Source: UBA12202 sp049595035 (lineage in GTDB: Bacteria > Pseudomonadota > Alphaproteobacteria > Puniceispirillales > UBA1172). Taken from it: DNA of 64,000 nt. The stretch is from positions 42,318 through 106,317 of the forward strand of contig JBMYKD010000006.1 of the NCBI GenBank assembly GCA_049595035.1. The letters run 5' to 3'. The notes under the pieces were generated by a model. It ran no database searches. It was not told where the DNA came from and saw only the letters and a program-made list of their open reading frames with translations. The translations under genes were made by a program, and so were the position numbers. This document shows, piece after piece, positions 52,457 to 62,053 of this stretch. Every line of letters begins with the position of its first letter. Positions within the stretch are counted from its first letter, which is position 1.

Positions 52457-52948
52457 CTATTCAGCCGCACGTCCCAATGCCAACACAACTCTATGCCCGT
52501 CAGGTATATCCAGTCGTTTTATGATATCCGGCTGTGAGGTATCCATGGAATCACGGAAATTGGCCTCTTCCAGAAAGGTTTCACGGCTCACAACAGTTTC
52601 ATTTTCATCAATGATAGCCGCCGTGATATAGAACTCAGCCTGTTCGATATTGCTACCAGTGGTTAGATCGCGCCGCATCAATACGTTGATATAGAGCCGG
52701 GCATCGGTATAACCATCGCGGGCAACACACTGCCCGGAAATTCCGTTAAACCGAATCTTGATGATTTGCCCCAGCTTTGAGCCAACCAGATAGCTTTCTT
52801 CTGCCCCTTCGGCGGCAAATATTGGCGGGCATTCCCCATATTCGGGTTCAAATGCACTACACCCTATGATCCCTGCCATGATACCAGCAGCAAGCAATGG
52901 TCTGGCAATTTGGTTAAATACACGTTTTATCTGACTGTTGGATTGCAT
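52457..52948 (-). CDS. Predicted lipoprotein, unknown function
   Basis: A 163-residue protein with a lipoprotein signal: a basic start, the hydrophobic stretch ARPLLAAGIMAGIIG and the lipobox Cys in IIGCSAF (~residue 30). The mature part has SGQCVARDGYTDARLYINVLM and VVSRETFLEEANFRDSM. I do not recognise a named family. It stands alone, convergent with the F0 operon and divergent from ispH over 94 bp. An outer-membrane or periplasmic location is likely. Confidence 0.7.
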   Translation of the reverse strand: MQSNSQIKRVFNQIARPLLAAGIMAGIIGCSAFEPEYGECPPIFAAEGAEESYLVGSKLGQIIKIRFNGISGQCVARDGYTDARLYINVLMRRDLTTGSNIEQAEFYITAAIIDENETVVSRETFLEEANFRDSMDTSQPDIIKRLDIPDGHRVVLALGRAAE

Positions 52949-53042
52949 GTGATGGCCCTTTATTCATCTGTTCTATGCACTATACGCGTTTATCGCTGTC
53001 TTTCAAGTTGACCAAAATCAAAACTTCAAGCAGAACAGTATC

Positions 53043-54002
53043 ATGACAGTTGAAAATATAAATCATAAGACAAAAACCATTATCCTTGCCGAACCCAGAG
53101 GCTTTTGTGCCGGGGTTGATCGCGCTGTTCGCATTGTTGAAGAAGCATTGAACAAATTTGGTGCTCCCATCTATGTCAGGCATGAAATCGTGCATAATAA
53201 GCATGTGGTTAACCGTCTTGCCGCAATGGGTGCTATTTTCGTGGATGAACTGGATGAAATCCCTGACGGGGAACATGTCGTCTTTTCTGCCCATGGCGTC
53301 GCAAAAGCCGTCGTTGATGAAGCCGCCAGACGCAATATGATTGCTGTTGATGCCACCTGTCCCCTTGTGACTAAAGTCCATGTTGAAGCCGCCCGTCACC
53401 ATCAGGATGGTGCCCATATTCTGCTGATCGGCCATGCCGGTCACCCAGAAGTAGAAGGCACCATGGGGCAGGTAAAACCAGACGCCATGACGCTGATAGA
53501 AACCGTTGCTGATGCAAAATCTGTTATGCCAGCAGATACCAGCCAGTTGGCCTATGCTACCCAGACCACATTATCCGTAGATGATACAGCAGACATTATT
53601 GCTGTCCTGCGTGAACGTTTTCCCGATATCAAGGGGCCTCGCGGGGAAGATATCTGCTATGCTACGACCAATCGGCAACAGGCCGTCAAGGACATAGCCG
53701 GAAAATCTGATCTGGTACTGGTTATCGGTGCTGAAAACTCATCCAATTCGAAGCGGCTAGTTGAGGTAGCGGAGCGATTTGGCGCAAAAGAAGCCTTACT
53801 CATTGCACATGCAGATGTAATGATATGGCCGCTTGTTGATGATGCCGAAACCATTGGCATAACGGCAGGGGCTTCAGCACCGGAAGAACTGGTCGAAGAT
53901 GTCATAGCCGCTATTGCCGGCCGCTATCAGATTACGATAGATCGGCATATTTCCACGACCGAATCTGTCACTTTCAATATCCCATCTATACTGAGATCAT
54001 AA
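53043..54002 (+). CDS. ispH: 4-Hydroxy-3-methylbut-2-enyl diphosphate reductase
   Basis: A 319-residue [4Fe-4S] enzyme that ends the MEP pathway, giving IPP and DMAPP. The three cluster cysteines are in GFCAGVDRAVRIVEEAL (~residue 23), VDATCPLVTKVH (~residue 106) and EDICYATTNRQ (~residue 205). The length is typical. It opens the run ispH-thrB-rnhA. Confidence 0.96.
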   Translation: MTVENINHKTKTIILAEPRGFCAGVDRAVRIVEEALNKFGAPIYVRHEIVHNKHVVNRLAAMGAIFVDELDEIPDGEHVVFSAHGVAKAVVDEAARRNMIAVDATCPLVTKVHVEAARHHQDGAHILLIGHAGHPEVEGTMGQVKPDAMTLIETVADAKSVMPADTSQLAYATQTTLSVDDTADIIAVLRERFPDIKGPRGEDICYATTNRQQAVKDIAGKSDLVLVIGAENSSNSKRLVEVAERFGAKEALLIAHADVMIWPLVDDAETIGITAGASAPEELVEDVIAAIAGRYQITIDRHISTTESVTFNIPSILRS

Positions 54003-54006
54003 TCAA

Positions 54007-54978
54007 ATGGCTGTCTATACCGTTATTACTGATGCGATGATCGACCGCCTGCTAATGCAGTATGATATTGGCCAGCGGCAATCTCTGACCGGTATTACGC
54101 AAGGTGTGGAAAATACAAACTATAAACTGGAAACAGATCAGGGGCATTACATCCTGACCATTTATGAAAAGCGTGTTGATCCAGCGGATTTGCCTTTCTT
54201 TATCAGCTTGAAAAGTCATCTGGCCAGTAAAGGCTATCCCTGCCCGACCCCGATTACGGCAAATAATGGTCATGTCCTGCAAGAGTTTCAGGGCAAATCC
54301 ATGGCTATTGTCAGTTTCCTTAATGGAAACTCAACTGCGGCACCTGAATGGGAACATTGTCAGGCGGCCGGTACCATACTGGCGCAAATGCATCTCAATG
54401 GAGCAGATTTTGATATGCATCGGAAAAATGCGCTGGGGCAGAAGGCATGGCGTCCGTTAATGGATCTGATTAAAGTGGATATCAGAGAAACCGATCATGC
54501 GGATCAGTTACCACAGATAGAAAACTGGCTCACTAGCATTGAACAGAACTGGCCGAATCACTTGCCCCAGGGCATTATTCATGGCGACCTTTTTCCAGAT
54601 AATGTGTTATTTGACAATACAATCATCACTGGCGTTATTGATTTCTATTTTGCCTGTCAGGATATGCTGGCCTATGATCTGGCAGTGATGATCAATGCAT
54701 GGTGTTTTGATAAACCTCATCTATTCAATCTGGATAAAGCCAGGGCGTTGGTAGCCGGATATACCGAATGCCGACCATTACAGGATAATGAACGTCAGGC
54801 CACGCTTATTCTGGCCAGAGGCGCGGCCATGCGATTTTATCTTACCCGTCTTTATGACTGGATTCATACCCCGAAAGACGCTCAGGTTAAACCCCATAAT
54901 CCTGATGACTACTGGCAACGGCTTCTCTTTCTGCACCGTATAGATACACCATCAGAGCTAGGTGTTTCACATGGATGA
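54007..54978 (+). CDS. thrB: Homoserine kinase (aminoglycoside-phosphotransferase fold)
   Basis: A 323-residue ThrB of the APH-fold type found in alphaproteobacteria: GITQGVENTNYKLETD (nucleotide loop, ~residue 27), the catalytic loop IIHGDLFPDNVLFDN (~residue 195) and the Mg site GVIDFYFACQDMLAYDLAV. It phosphorylates homoserine for threonine synthesis; thrC is at 59912. It overlaps rnhA by 8 nt. Confidence 0.93.
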   Translation: MAVYTVITDAMIDRLLMQYDIGQRQSLTGITQGVENTNYKLETDQGHYILTIYEKRVDPADLPFFISLKSHLASKGYPCPTPITANNGHVLQEFQGKSMAIVSFLNGNSTAAPEWEHCQAAGTILAQMHLNGADFDMHRKNALGQKAWRPLMDLIKVDIRETDHADQLPQIENWLTSIEQNWPNHLPQGIIHGDLFPDNVLFDNTIITGVIDFYFACQDMLAYDLAVMINAWCFDKPHLFNLDKARALVAGYTECRPLQDNERQATLILARGAAMRFYLTRLYDWIHTPKDAQVKPHNPDDYWQRLLFLHRIDTPSELGVSHG

Positions 54979-55426
54979 TCAGATCAGTAATAAAATATTG
55001 AATATCTATACGGATGGGGCCTGTCTGGGGAATCCGGGGCCTGGCGGCTGGGGGGCTATTCTTGTCTGGCAGGAACAGGAAAAAGAATTATCCGGTGGTG
55101 AGGCAGACACAACCAATAACCGCATGGAGCTAATGGCTGCTATTCGTGCGCTGGAAGCGGTGAATCGTCAAGTCCCTATCCGGCTTGTATCTGATAGCAT
55201 CTATTTGCGCGATGGTATCACCAAATGGATACATGGCTGGCGCAGGAATGGCTGGAAAAATGCAAATAAAAAACCAGTGGCAAATCAGGATCTATGGCAG
55301 GAGCTTGATGCCCTAAGCCAGAAATATGATATCACATGGGAATGGGTAAAAGGTCATTCCGGCCATCCCATGAATGAACGGTGCGATCAGTTAGCCAGAG
55401 CAGAAGCAGAACATATCCGTCAGTAA
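54971..55426 (+). CDS. rnhA: Ribonuclease HI
   Basis: A 151-residue RNase H that degrades RNA in RNA:DNA hybrids. The catalytic residues are visible: Asp in IYTDGACLGNPGPGGWG (~residue 12), Glu in TNNRMELMAAI, Asp in LVSDSIYLRDGI and Asp in NERCDQLARAEA. The ATG at 54971 gives ATGGATGA overlap with thrB; an in-frame GTG lies 9 nt upstream. Confidence 0.95.
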   Translation: MDDQISNKILNIYTDGACLGNPGPGGWGAILVWQEQEKELSGGEADTTNNRMELMAAIRALEAVNRQVPIRLVSDSIYLRDGITKWIHGWRRNGWKNANKKPVANQDLWQELDALSQKYDITWEWVKGHSGHPMNERCDQLARAEAEHIRQ

Positions 55427-55448
55427 TTCAGCCAGAATAAGGATACCG

Positions 55449-55931
55449 CTATAATCTTTCCAGTACATATTCGGCTGATGAAATTTCGAACTGTGCTGGT
55501 TCTTCTTTATAGATTTGCGTCACGATACCTGATGTTGCCACCAATGCCAGTCTTGCGGCACGGTTGCTACCCAGAACAGGAGTGCTAACAACATCTATCC
55601 CCATGGCTTGTGCGGCCAGCCCGTTAGCGTCAGCGATCATATCGACTTTACCATCTGCGCCACTATGTTTGCCCCATGCTGCCATCACATGAACATCATT
55701 CACCGAAAGACAGCCAATAGCATCAATCCCTTTTGCTTTCAGTTTGTCTGCATGCGCGATATATCCGGGCAAATGTTTTTCCGAACAGGTTGGGGTAAAG
55801 GCACCCGGAACAGTAATGAGAATAACCGATTTATCTTTTGCCCATTCAGCGAGACTGGTTTCAACAACTTTACCATCATGTTTGATATGGATAGTGTTAT
55901 CTGGCAATGATTGGCCAATGGCGATGGTCAT
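55449..55931 (-). CDS. Peroxiredoxin (Prx5 family)
   Basis: A 160-residue thiol peroxidase of the Prx5 group. The peroxidatic Cys lies in VPGAFTPTCSEKHLPGY (~residue 49), with the Prx5-type Asn-Asp segment SVNDVHVMAAWGK. It reduces peroxides with glutathione or thioredoxin and could mop up hydrogen peroxide from oxidases such as sarcosine oxidase. It lies 17 bp after the DsbD-like gene on the same strand. Confidence 0.93.
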   Translation of the reverse strand: MTIAIGQSLPDNTIHIKHDGKVVETSLAEWAKDKSVILITVPGAFTPTCSEKHLPGYIAHADKLKAKGIDAIGCLSVNDVHVMAAWGKHSGADGKVDMIADANGLAAQAMGIDVVSTPVLGSNRAARLALVATSGIVTQIYKEEPAQFEISSAEYVLERL

Positions 55932-55948
55932 TATTATGCTCCTTATAA

Positions 55949-57889
55949 TTATTTTTCTGACTTAGAGTTTAATCTTGCTGTTTCAATGGCTTCAAAAACA
56001 CTTTTGGTGGTGAGCAATTCTGGCAGGATAATACCATCATTTGCATCTGGGCCATAAACGACATTAAACGGAATGCCATAGCGACCAAAACCAGACAGGT
56101 AGTTTAAAATATCATTATCCGGGGTGGTCCAGTCTGCTTTTAGTAATTTCACGTCCCTATCATCCAGAAATTCCTGCACGTCTTTTAAATCTAGAACAAG
56201 AAATTTATTTGTCTTACATGTCAGGCACCAGTCTGCTGTTACATCCACCAGAACAATTTCACCATTACGCGCATATTCTTCGGCCAGTCCCGGTTCCCAT
56301 TTCTGCCAGTTTCCGGAATATGTGGAAGGGGCATCATATAGCACCGTCGATAACACAAATCCTAACCATGCCGCTGTTACCAGCAAACCTAGTGCAAGAA
56401 CCTGCCGCACATAAACCAGCCACATGCCCGGTCGCGGCAAATATCCGGCCAGTTGGGGAAAGACAGCAACACATAACCAAGGCGCGGCAAGACCAGTTCC
56501 CATTGCCAGAAAGATCACCAGCATAGCATATGATGGAGCCGCAAACGCAAACGCAATAGCCGTCCCCACAAATGGCGCTGAACATGGCGTTGCCAGAAGT
56601 GTCGCCAATGCCCCTGACGCCATATCATGCCACCCGCCAGCACCAGTGGTTAGACGACCTGACCAGCGGCGCGCAAAATCCGGCACAGGGATCATAATTT
56701 TATCTATCATCATGAGGGAAAACCCGACCATCAGCACTATCATCAGGCTTAAAAAATATGGATTCTGAAACTGTATCCCCCAGCCAATAGCCAGCCCCAT
56801 TTCACGCATGGCCAGTAAGCCGCCAGCTAAACCCATAAAGGAAAGGATAATGCCCGTGGCCGACATCAGAAAAGAGCGCCTGATTTGGGACTGACTGGCA
56901 TTACCCTGCTTGAGGATGCTGGTAAGCTTCAGCGACAAAACAGGAAGCACACATGGCATAATATTAAGGATAAGCCCCCCTAAAAAGGCCAGTAACAGAA
57001 TGGGGATGATATCGGCAAGGATTGAACTGGCCTCTCCTCTTTCTATTGTGATCTGTTCTTCTATCAGAAAATCAGGATGAATGACCGTGATGATAGCCTT
57101 GCTTCCAATTAACGGTGCGGCGGCTAATCCCATGACAGATATCTGGCTTATCCCTTCACGGAATACAGGTGCCGCAAAGCCATAGCCTTCCGCATCGCTT
57201 TCAATCAGGATATCACCACGGCGCATGGTATATACTGCACCTTCCGGATCACCAATCACAACGTCAAGCCTGTCATCAATAATGCTTGCCGCTTTAATAT
57301 GATAGCCATTACCAGTTGCCACCGATGGCACATTTGACCGGGCTTGCGCGATATTAAAAGCCTGATCAGATGGACTGGCCTGACCTGCTGGCAGTGCTAG
57401 TGTCAGGGTTTCTTCAATCGGTATACATATATCGGCACAGACCAGACCATTAAAGCTGGCCACAAGAATAAGATCATTATTTTCTTTCACAGCATCCGGA
57501 TTAATATCAATGATCAAAGGAAAGATAACCTGTTCCCCATAACCAAAAGTATCAAGCCCGAATAGATTAAACCGTTCAGGGGCAGGAAATAGTATCTGAT
57601 GCCGGGATACCGCCGGACTAGCCGTAAAATCAAGCTCAGGAGGTAATCCGGCATCACCGGGACTGCGCCAGTAAATCTTCCAGCCTTTAGATAGTTTTGC
57701 TTCAAGCGCAACATTAAGCTGATGACCATCGCTGGCCAGATTATGATGGGTGCTGGCTGATATCAGTCTTAACTGTAATTCCTGACCACCTTGCCATGGG
57801 CCAGTAGCGGCATGGGCAACCCTGCTGAATCCAGCCAGCAAAAGGAATATCATGCAGAACGTAAAAACGGTGTTAAAGGCGCGTGTCAT
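55949..57889 (-). CDS. DsbD/ScsB-like thiol:disulfide interchange protein
   Basis: A 646-residue protein with a signal peptide, an N-terminal periplasmic DsbD-alpha-like domain (WKIYWRSPGDAGLPPELDF), about eight membrane helices (IIPILLLAFLGGLILNIMPCVLPVLSLK holds the first conserved Cys of DsbD; LATPCSAPFVGTAIAFAF the second) and a C-terminal thioredoxin domain with DVTADWCLTCKTNK. It moves electrons from cytosolic thioredoxin to periplasmic partners. The larger N-domain is nearer ScsB than E. coli DsbD. It sits with a peroxiredoxin. Confidence 0.9.
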   Translation of the reverse strand: MTRAFNTVFTFCMIFLLLAGFSRVAHAATGPWQGGQELQLRLISASTHHNLASDGHQLNVALEAKLSKGWKIYWRSPGDAGLPPELDFTASPAVSRHQILFPAPERFNLFGLDTFGYGEQVIFPLIIDINPDAVKENNDLILVASFNGLVCADICIPIEETLTLALPAGQASPSDQAFNIAQARSNVPSVATGNGYHIKAASIIDDRLDVVIGDPEGAVYTMRRGDILIESDAEGYGFAAPVFREGISQISVMGLAAAPLIGSKAIITVIHPDFLIEEQITIERGEASSILADIIPILLLAFLGGLILNIMPCVLPVLSLKLTSILKQGNASQSQIRRSFLMSATGIILSFMGLAGGLLAMREMGLAIGWGIQFQNPYFLSLMIVLMVGFSLMMIDKIMIPVPDFARRWSGRLTTGAGGWHDMASGALATLLATPCSAPFVGTAIAFAFAAPSYAMLVIFLAMGTGLAAPWLCVAVFPQLAGYLPRPGMWLVYVRQVLALGLLVTAAWLGFVLSTVLYDAPSTYSGNWQKWEPGLAEEYARNGEIVLVDVTADWCLTCKTNKFLVLDLKDVQEFLDDRDVKLLKADWTTPDNDILNYLSGFGRYGIPFNVVYGPDANDGIILPELLTTKSVFEAIETARLNSKSEK

Positions 57890-57944
57890 TTGGGTTTCCA
57901 GAACCGTTATTCTTTAATTATAGACATGACTGACATAAATCATC

Positions 57945-57973
57945 TGGTCAAGTGACTGATTTGTCGCTAGCAT
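57945..57973 (+). promoter_or_regulatory. Candidate promoter of the YqgE gene, near the start codon
   Basis: TGGTCA (57945-57950) and TAGCAT (57968-57973) are 17 bp apart, each matching 4 of 6 consensus bases. The ATG at 57983 is 9 bp past the -10 box, so the leader would be only a few bases. Confidence 0.35.
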
Positions 57974-57982
57974 TTATCTATT

Positions 57983-58543
57983 ATGATGAAATATGCTCTT
58001 ACAGGACAGTTATTAATTGCCTCTCCTCAAATGGATGACTCCCGTTTTTCAAACAGTGTTATCCTTATCTGTGAGCATGATACCAACTCTGCCATGGGTT
58101 TGGTTATTAATCAGAGAACTGACGATCTTGACCTAGATAAACTCGCCATGCAACTGGATTTGGGGACACCACGCTGCAATGGTGATGTGCCTATTCATTA
58201 TGGCGGGCCTGTGGAAAAATCGCGGGGGATTGTTTTACATTCAACCGATCATATGATTCCAGAATCGGTTTCTATCGGTCAGGTCGCCGCTATGACAGCA
58301 AATATCCGCATCATATCTGAAATTGCGGAAGGCAAGGGCCCTAGTGAGTTTATTATAGCCCTCGGCCATGCTGGATGGTCAGCCGGACAACTGGAAGAAG
58401 AAATTAAGGATAATTGCTGGATCACCATGCCATATGCACATGATCTGGTATTTAGCTGTTTAAGCCGAAACCAGTGGCAGGATTGTTATTCCAGACTTGG
58501 GATTGCCACCGAACATATGTCGGGAAGCATCGGCCACGCCTGA
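57983..58543 (+). CDS. YqgE/AlgH family protein
   Basis: A 186-residue protein with the UPF0301/YqgE pattern: GQLLIASPQMDDSRFSNSVILICEHDTNSAMGLVIN-type start, VPIHYGGPVEKSRGIVLHS, and GHAGWSAGQLEEEIKDNCW near the end. The function is unresolved; links to transcription or surface regulation have been proposed in some species. It stands alone between divergent dsbD-like and convergent M16 genes. Confidence 0.92.
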   Translation: MMKYALTGQLLIASPQMDDSRFSNSVILICEHDTNSAMGLVINQRTDDLDLDKLAMQLDLGTPRCNGDVPIHYGGPVEKSRGIVLHSTDHMIPESVSIGQVAAMTANIRIISEIAEGKGPSEFIIALGHAGWSAGQLEEEIKDNCWITMPYAHDLVFSCLSRNQWQDCYSRLGIATEHMSGSIGHA

Positions 58544-58588
58544 TCACCATATCATCGGCAATATATGGCGATCATCAGCATTGATTGA

Positions 58589-59896
58589 CTAGCGCGTTAA
58601 ATCATCCATCTGTTCTGGCGACATTAATGTGTTGGCGCGACTATCACCTATCGCCGCCAGCACCGGATATTCAGCCAGAATGACCTGACTCAATTGTTCG
58701 ATATGATGATGATCAATCGCATTTATTGCATCCAGCTGGCTTTCCGCCTCTTTCAGTTCACCATAGCGGAGCCATTCACGCGGCATAGATTCACAAATAT
58801 TCATGACGCTTTCACGCCCCATCAGAACCGCTGAACGCATTTGTGCCTTTGCCCGTTCCAGTTCATCACGGGTTGTCTGTTGCGCTAGACTAGATAGCTG
58901 ATCCATGGCAACCGTGATAAGTTCATTGCCGTCTTTAGCATCAGTGCCTGCATACACCCCGAAAACACCAGCATCTGACATCATCTGGCCAAAAGAAAAT
59001 ACACTATAACACAATCCACGCTTTTCCCGGACTTCCTGAAATAGCCGTGAAGACATACCGCCACCATATAAAATGGAAAGCGCACGCAATACCCATCGAT
59101 CATGATCATTAGTGGGGGCAACGGGCCAGCCAAACACCAGATGAGTCTGTTCCAGTTCTCTGATCATGATATCCTGCCGCTTACCATGCTGATCTGGCCA
59201 TTGCGGAGCGCGGCGTTCTGGCGGAACCACTGTTCTGACCAGTTTATCTTCAATTGCATCAACATGTTTCAACAGATTATCATGATCAACCTGTCCGGCT
59301 GCTGACAGTATCATGTTTCCAGCCCCGTAATAGCGATTCATGAAACCTGATAAGTCCTGCCGGCCAAACCCGCCAACACTATGCGTTGTCCCAAGAATGG
59401 GACGACCAACCGGATGTTCCGGAAAACACAAAGACTGAAACTGATCAAAAACGATATCATCCGGTGTATCATTGGCCTGACCAATTTCCTGGATGATTAC
59501 GCCTTTTTCTCTGTCTATTTCGATATCAGGCAGGGTTGATTGGGTCAGAATATCAACCAGCATATCAAGGGCAAAATCCAGATGTTCGGGCAACAGACGG
59601 ATATAATAGGCCGTTTCTTCACGGCTGGTATGGGCATTAATGAAGCCGCCTATATCTTCCACCTGACGGGCGATTGTTTCAGCATCACGCCGTTCAGTAC
59701 CTTTGAAGGCCATATGTTCCAGCATATGTGCTATGCCGTGTTCGGCATCGTTTTCATCCCGACTGCCAACAGAAAGCCAGATACCTATCGCCAGACTATT
59801 AGCATGTGGCATATTGGTGCTGGCGACAACAAGACCACTATCACGCGGTGTGATGCGCGATTGCGTTTGGTGGCTTGGCGGTAATGATACAGTCAT
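58589..59896 (-). CDS. M16-family zinc metallopeptidase (mitochondrial-processing-peptidase-like)
   Basis: A ~435-residue peptidase with the inverted zinc motif GIAHMLEHMAFKGT (HxxEH, ~residue 65) and a third ligand Glu in the following REETAYYIRLLPE region (~residue 135). GGMSSRLFQEVREKRGLCYS-type sequence marks the C-terminal half. It is the alphaproteobacterial relative of mitochondrial processing peptidase. The ATG at 59896 is preferred to a TTG at 59908. It follows thrC closely. Confidence 0.92.
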   Translation of the reverse strand: MTVSLPPSHQTQSRITPRDSGLVVASTNMPHANSLAIGIWLSVGSRDENDAEHGIAHMLEHMAFKGTERRDAETIARQVEDIGGFINAHTSREETAYYIRLLPEHLDFALDMLVDILTQSTLPDIEIDREKGVIIQEIGQANDTPDDIVFDQFQSLCFPEHPVGRPILGTTHSVGGFGRQDLSGFMNRYYGAGNMILSAAGQVDHDNLLKHVDAIEDKLVRTVVPPERRAPQWPDQHGKRQDIMIRELEQTHLVFGWPVAPTNDHDRWVLRALSILYGGGMSSRLFQEVREKRGLCYSVFSFGQMMSDAGVFGVYAGTDAKDGNELITVAMDQLSSLAQQTTRDELERAKAQMRSAVLMGRESVMNICESMPREWLRYGELKEAESQLDAINAIDHHHIEQLSQVILAEYPVLAAIGDSRANTLMSPEQMDDLTR

Positions 59897-59911
59897 CTGG
59901 GTATTCAAGGC

Positions 59912-61315
59912 TTATCGTTTGTTGCGGGTGATGAGATCAGCCACAGCATCCGGCATGGCGGCAACTGTCATCCCCTGATGTGGCCGTTCCATCAGATCAG
60001 ACAGATGTGGCGGCAATTCTGGCCGGATGCCAGAAGCTTTTTCAACAGCATCTGGAAACTTTGCCGGGTGAGCACAGGCCAGTGCCACAATCGGATCATC
60101 ATCAGTTTGTGCCGCCGCTCTAGCCGCCGCTAGGCCAATGGCGCTATGCGGATCAATCATGATTCCATCATGACGCCATGTCCGGCCTATTTCATCCAGA
60201 GTAGCGGCGTCATCACAACGAAATCCGCTAAACAGGTCAATATCAGAACCCATCATTTCCCGCGTCAGGGTAAACTGTCCCGTTTCCTGAAACCGTGCCA
60301 TAATATCACGCGTCTGATCACCATTCCGGTCGAGCAATTCAAACATTAACCGTTCAAAATTACTAGATACCTGAATATCCATGGAGGGGCTAAGGCTAGG
60401 TTCCACGACCCGCCGTTCCATGATACCTGTATCAAAAAACCGCGTGAGAATATCATTGCGGTTTGATGCACAGATAAACCGTTTAACCGGAAGTCCCATT
60501 TTCATGGCAGCATAGCCAGCAAAGATATTACCAAAATTACCTGTTGGCACCGCAAAGGAAAGGGGACGATCAAGACCACCCAATGCCAGAGTAGAGGTCA
60601 CATAATATACAATCTGCGGCATCAAACGCGCCCAGTTGATTGAATTAATCGCCGATAATCCAACCTGATCACGAAAAGCCAGATCACCAAAAAGCGATTT
60701 TACAATAGCCTGACAATCATCGAAATCACCATCTACAGCAACCGCATATGCGCCCTCGGCTATGACGCTGGTCATCTGGTGTTCCTGTACGGGGGAAACC
60801 CGCCCATCCGGATACAGAATAAAGATATCAACCATCTTACGGTCGCGGAAGGCTTCTAATGCTGCTGATCCGGTATCACCACTGGTGGCACCAAGAATCA
60901 CCGCTTTTGTGCCCCGCTTGTTCAGTTCATGATCAAATAGCCGTGACAGCACCTGCATGGCGACATCTTTGAATGCTATGGTCGGGCCGTGATATAGCTC
61001 ACATAAATGGAGCTGGTCATTGACGCGGGTAAGCGGAGTCACGTCTTCGGCTGAAAAGGTAGCATAGGCATCACGGGTAATGCCTAGCAGTTCATCAAAT
61101 GATAAATCATCGCCTGTAAATTTCGCCATGATGCGGGCAGATACCTCTGCATAGGGCATACTGGCCATGGCTTCCAGTTCCCCTGCGGCAAATTGTGGCC
61201 AGGCCGTTGGCAGATAAAGCCCCCCATCACGCGCCAGCCCAGCCAATAAAGCATCGGCAAAACTGATCGCTGTGTCCTGTCCACGGGTGCTGATATACTG
61301 AATGCTAGATGTCAT
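59912..61315 (-). CDS. thrC: Threonine synthase
   Basis: A 467-residue PLP enzyme making threonine from O-phosphohomoserine. The PLP Lys is in GPTIAFKDVAMQVLSR (~residue 113), with the phosphate loop in LGATSGDTGSAALEAF and AVPTGNFGNIFAGYAAM. The long (fungal/proteobacterial) class length is typical. The thrC-M16 peptidase pair after SURF1 is a frequent alphaproteobacterial order. Confidence 0.95.
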   Translation of the reverse strand: MTSSIQYISTRGQDTAISFADALLAGLARDGGLYLPTAWPQFAAGELEAMASMPYAEVSARIMAKFTGDDLSFDELLGITRDAYATFSAEDVTPLTRVNDQLHLCELYHGPTIAFKDVAMQVLSRLFDHELNKRGTKAVILGATSGDTGSAALEAFRDRKMVDIFILYPDGRVSPVQEHQMTSVIAEGAYAVAVDGDFDDCQAIVKSLFGDLAFRDQVGLSAINSINWARLMPQIVYYVTSTLALGGLDRPLSFAVPTGNFGNIFAGYAAMKMGLPVKRFICASNRNDILTRFFDTGIMERRVVEPSLSPSMDIQVSSNFERLMFELLDRNGDQTRDIMARFQETGQFTLTREMMGSDIDLFSGFRCDDAATLDEIGRTWRHDGIMIDPHSAIGLAAARAAAQTDDDPIVALACAHPAKFPDAVEKASGIRPELPPHLSDLMERPHQGMTVAAMPDAVADLITRNKR

Positions 61316-61318
61316 GAT

Positions 61319-62038
61319 TTATGTTTTTACCCGTCCAATACGGCCTGCTGACCTATGCCATGCGATATAGACCCCAATCAGCCCAAGCGCAAGTCCATAC
61401 CATGTGATAGCATATTGCAGGTGGTTATTGGGAAGCTCAATGTCAACCGCCGCACCAATGGGTATTTCTTGTGTGTCTGCGTTGCGCAGAGCATCAACCG
61501 TAAAACTGGAAATAAGCGTATTATCCAGTGACCGATAACGGGCAATATCGCTAATAGATAGCGTAAACCAGTCATTTTGTTCCAGATTGTTTTCAGGAAC
61601 AAAATAGCCCTTCTGGGCAGGCAGACGAATGATCCCTTCAAAAGCCACCTGATCACTGGCCAGGGTGAATGGCCGACTTTCTGGTAAGCGATAACTCTGT
61701 GATACCCAGCCACGATTGATCAATATCATACGCCCATCTTTAAGAATCATTGGCGTAATAACATGATATCCGGCTGTTCCTTCAAATGTGCGGCCGATCA
61801 ACTGAACTTCATGCTGGTGCAGCCATGTGCCTTCAACCTTTACTCGCTGATATCTTATCGGATCATCAACATCGATTTCGGTGACGTCTATCGGGGTAGC
61901 ATGGGCACGGGCTTCAAACTCGGCAATAAGCCCGGCTTTCCACTGCATTCTGTAAAGCTGCCAACTACCTAGAGCAATTAATAAAGCCAGAGCGATAACA
62001 GAACAAACCGTCATCCACAAGGCTGGACGAAATCCCAT
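61319..62038 (-). CDS. SURF1 family cytochrome oxidase assembly protein
   Basis: A 239-residue protein with two membrane helices, at the N-terminus (LWMTVCSVIALALLIALGSWQLYRM) and the C-terminus (YAITWYGLALGLIGVYIAW), enclosing the SURF1 periplasmic domain (YQRVKVEGTWLHQHEV, LINRGWVSQSYR). SURF1 helps insert heme a into subunit I. It ends a minus-strand run with oxidase genes and thrC 3 bp downstream. Confidence 0.94.
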   Translation of the reverse strand: MGFRPALWMTVCSVIALALLIALGSWQLYRMQWKAGLIAEFEARAHATPIDVTEIDVDDPIRYQRVKVEGTWLHQHEVQLIGRTFEGTAGYHVITPMILKDGRMILINRGWVSQSYRLPESRPFTLASDQVAFEGIIRLPAQKGYFVPENNLEQNDWFTLSISDIARYRSLDNTLISSFTVDALRNADTQEIPIGAAVDIELPNNHLQYAITWYGLALGLIGVYIAWHRSAGRIGRVKT

Positions 62039-62053
62039 CCTGTTTACGCCTTT

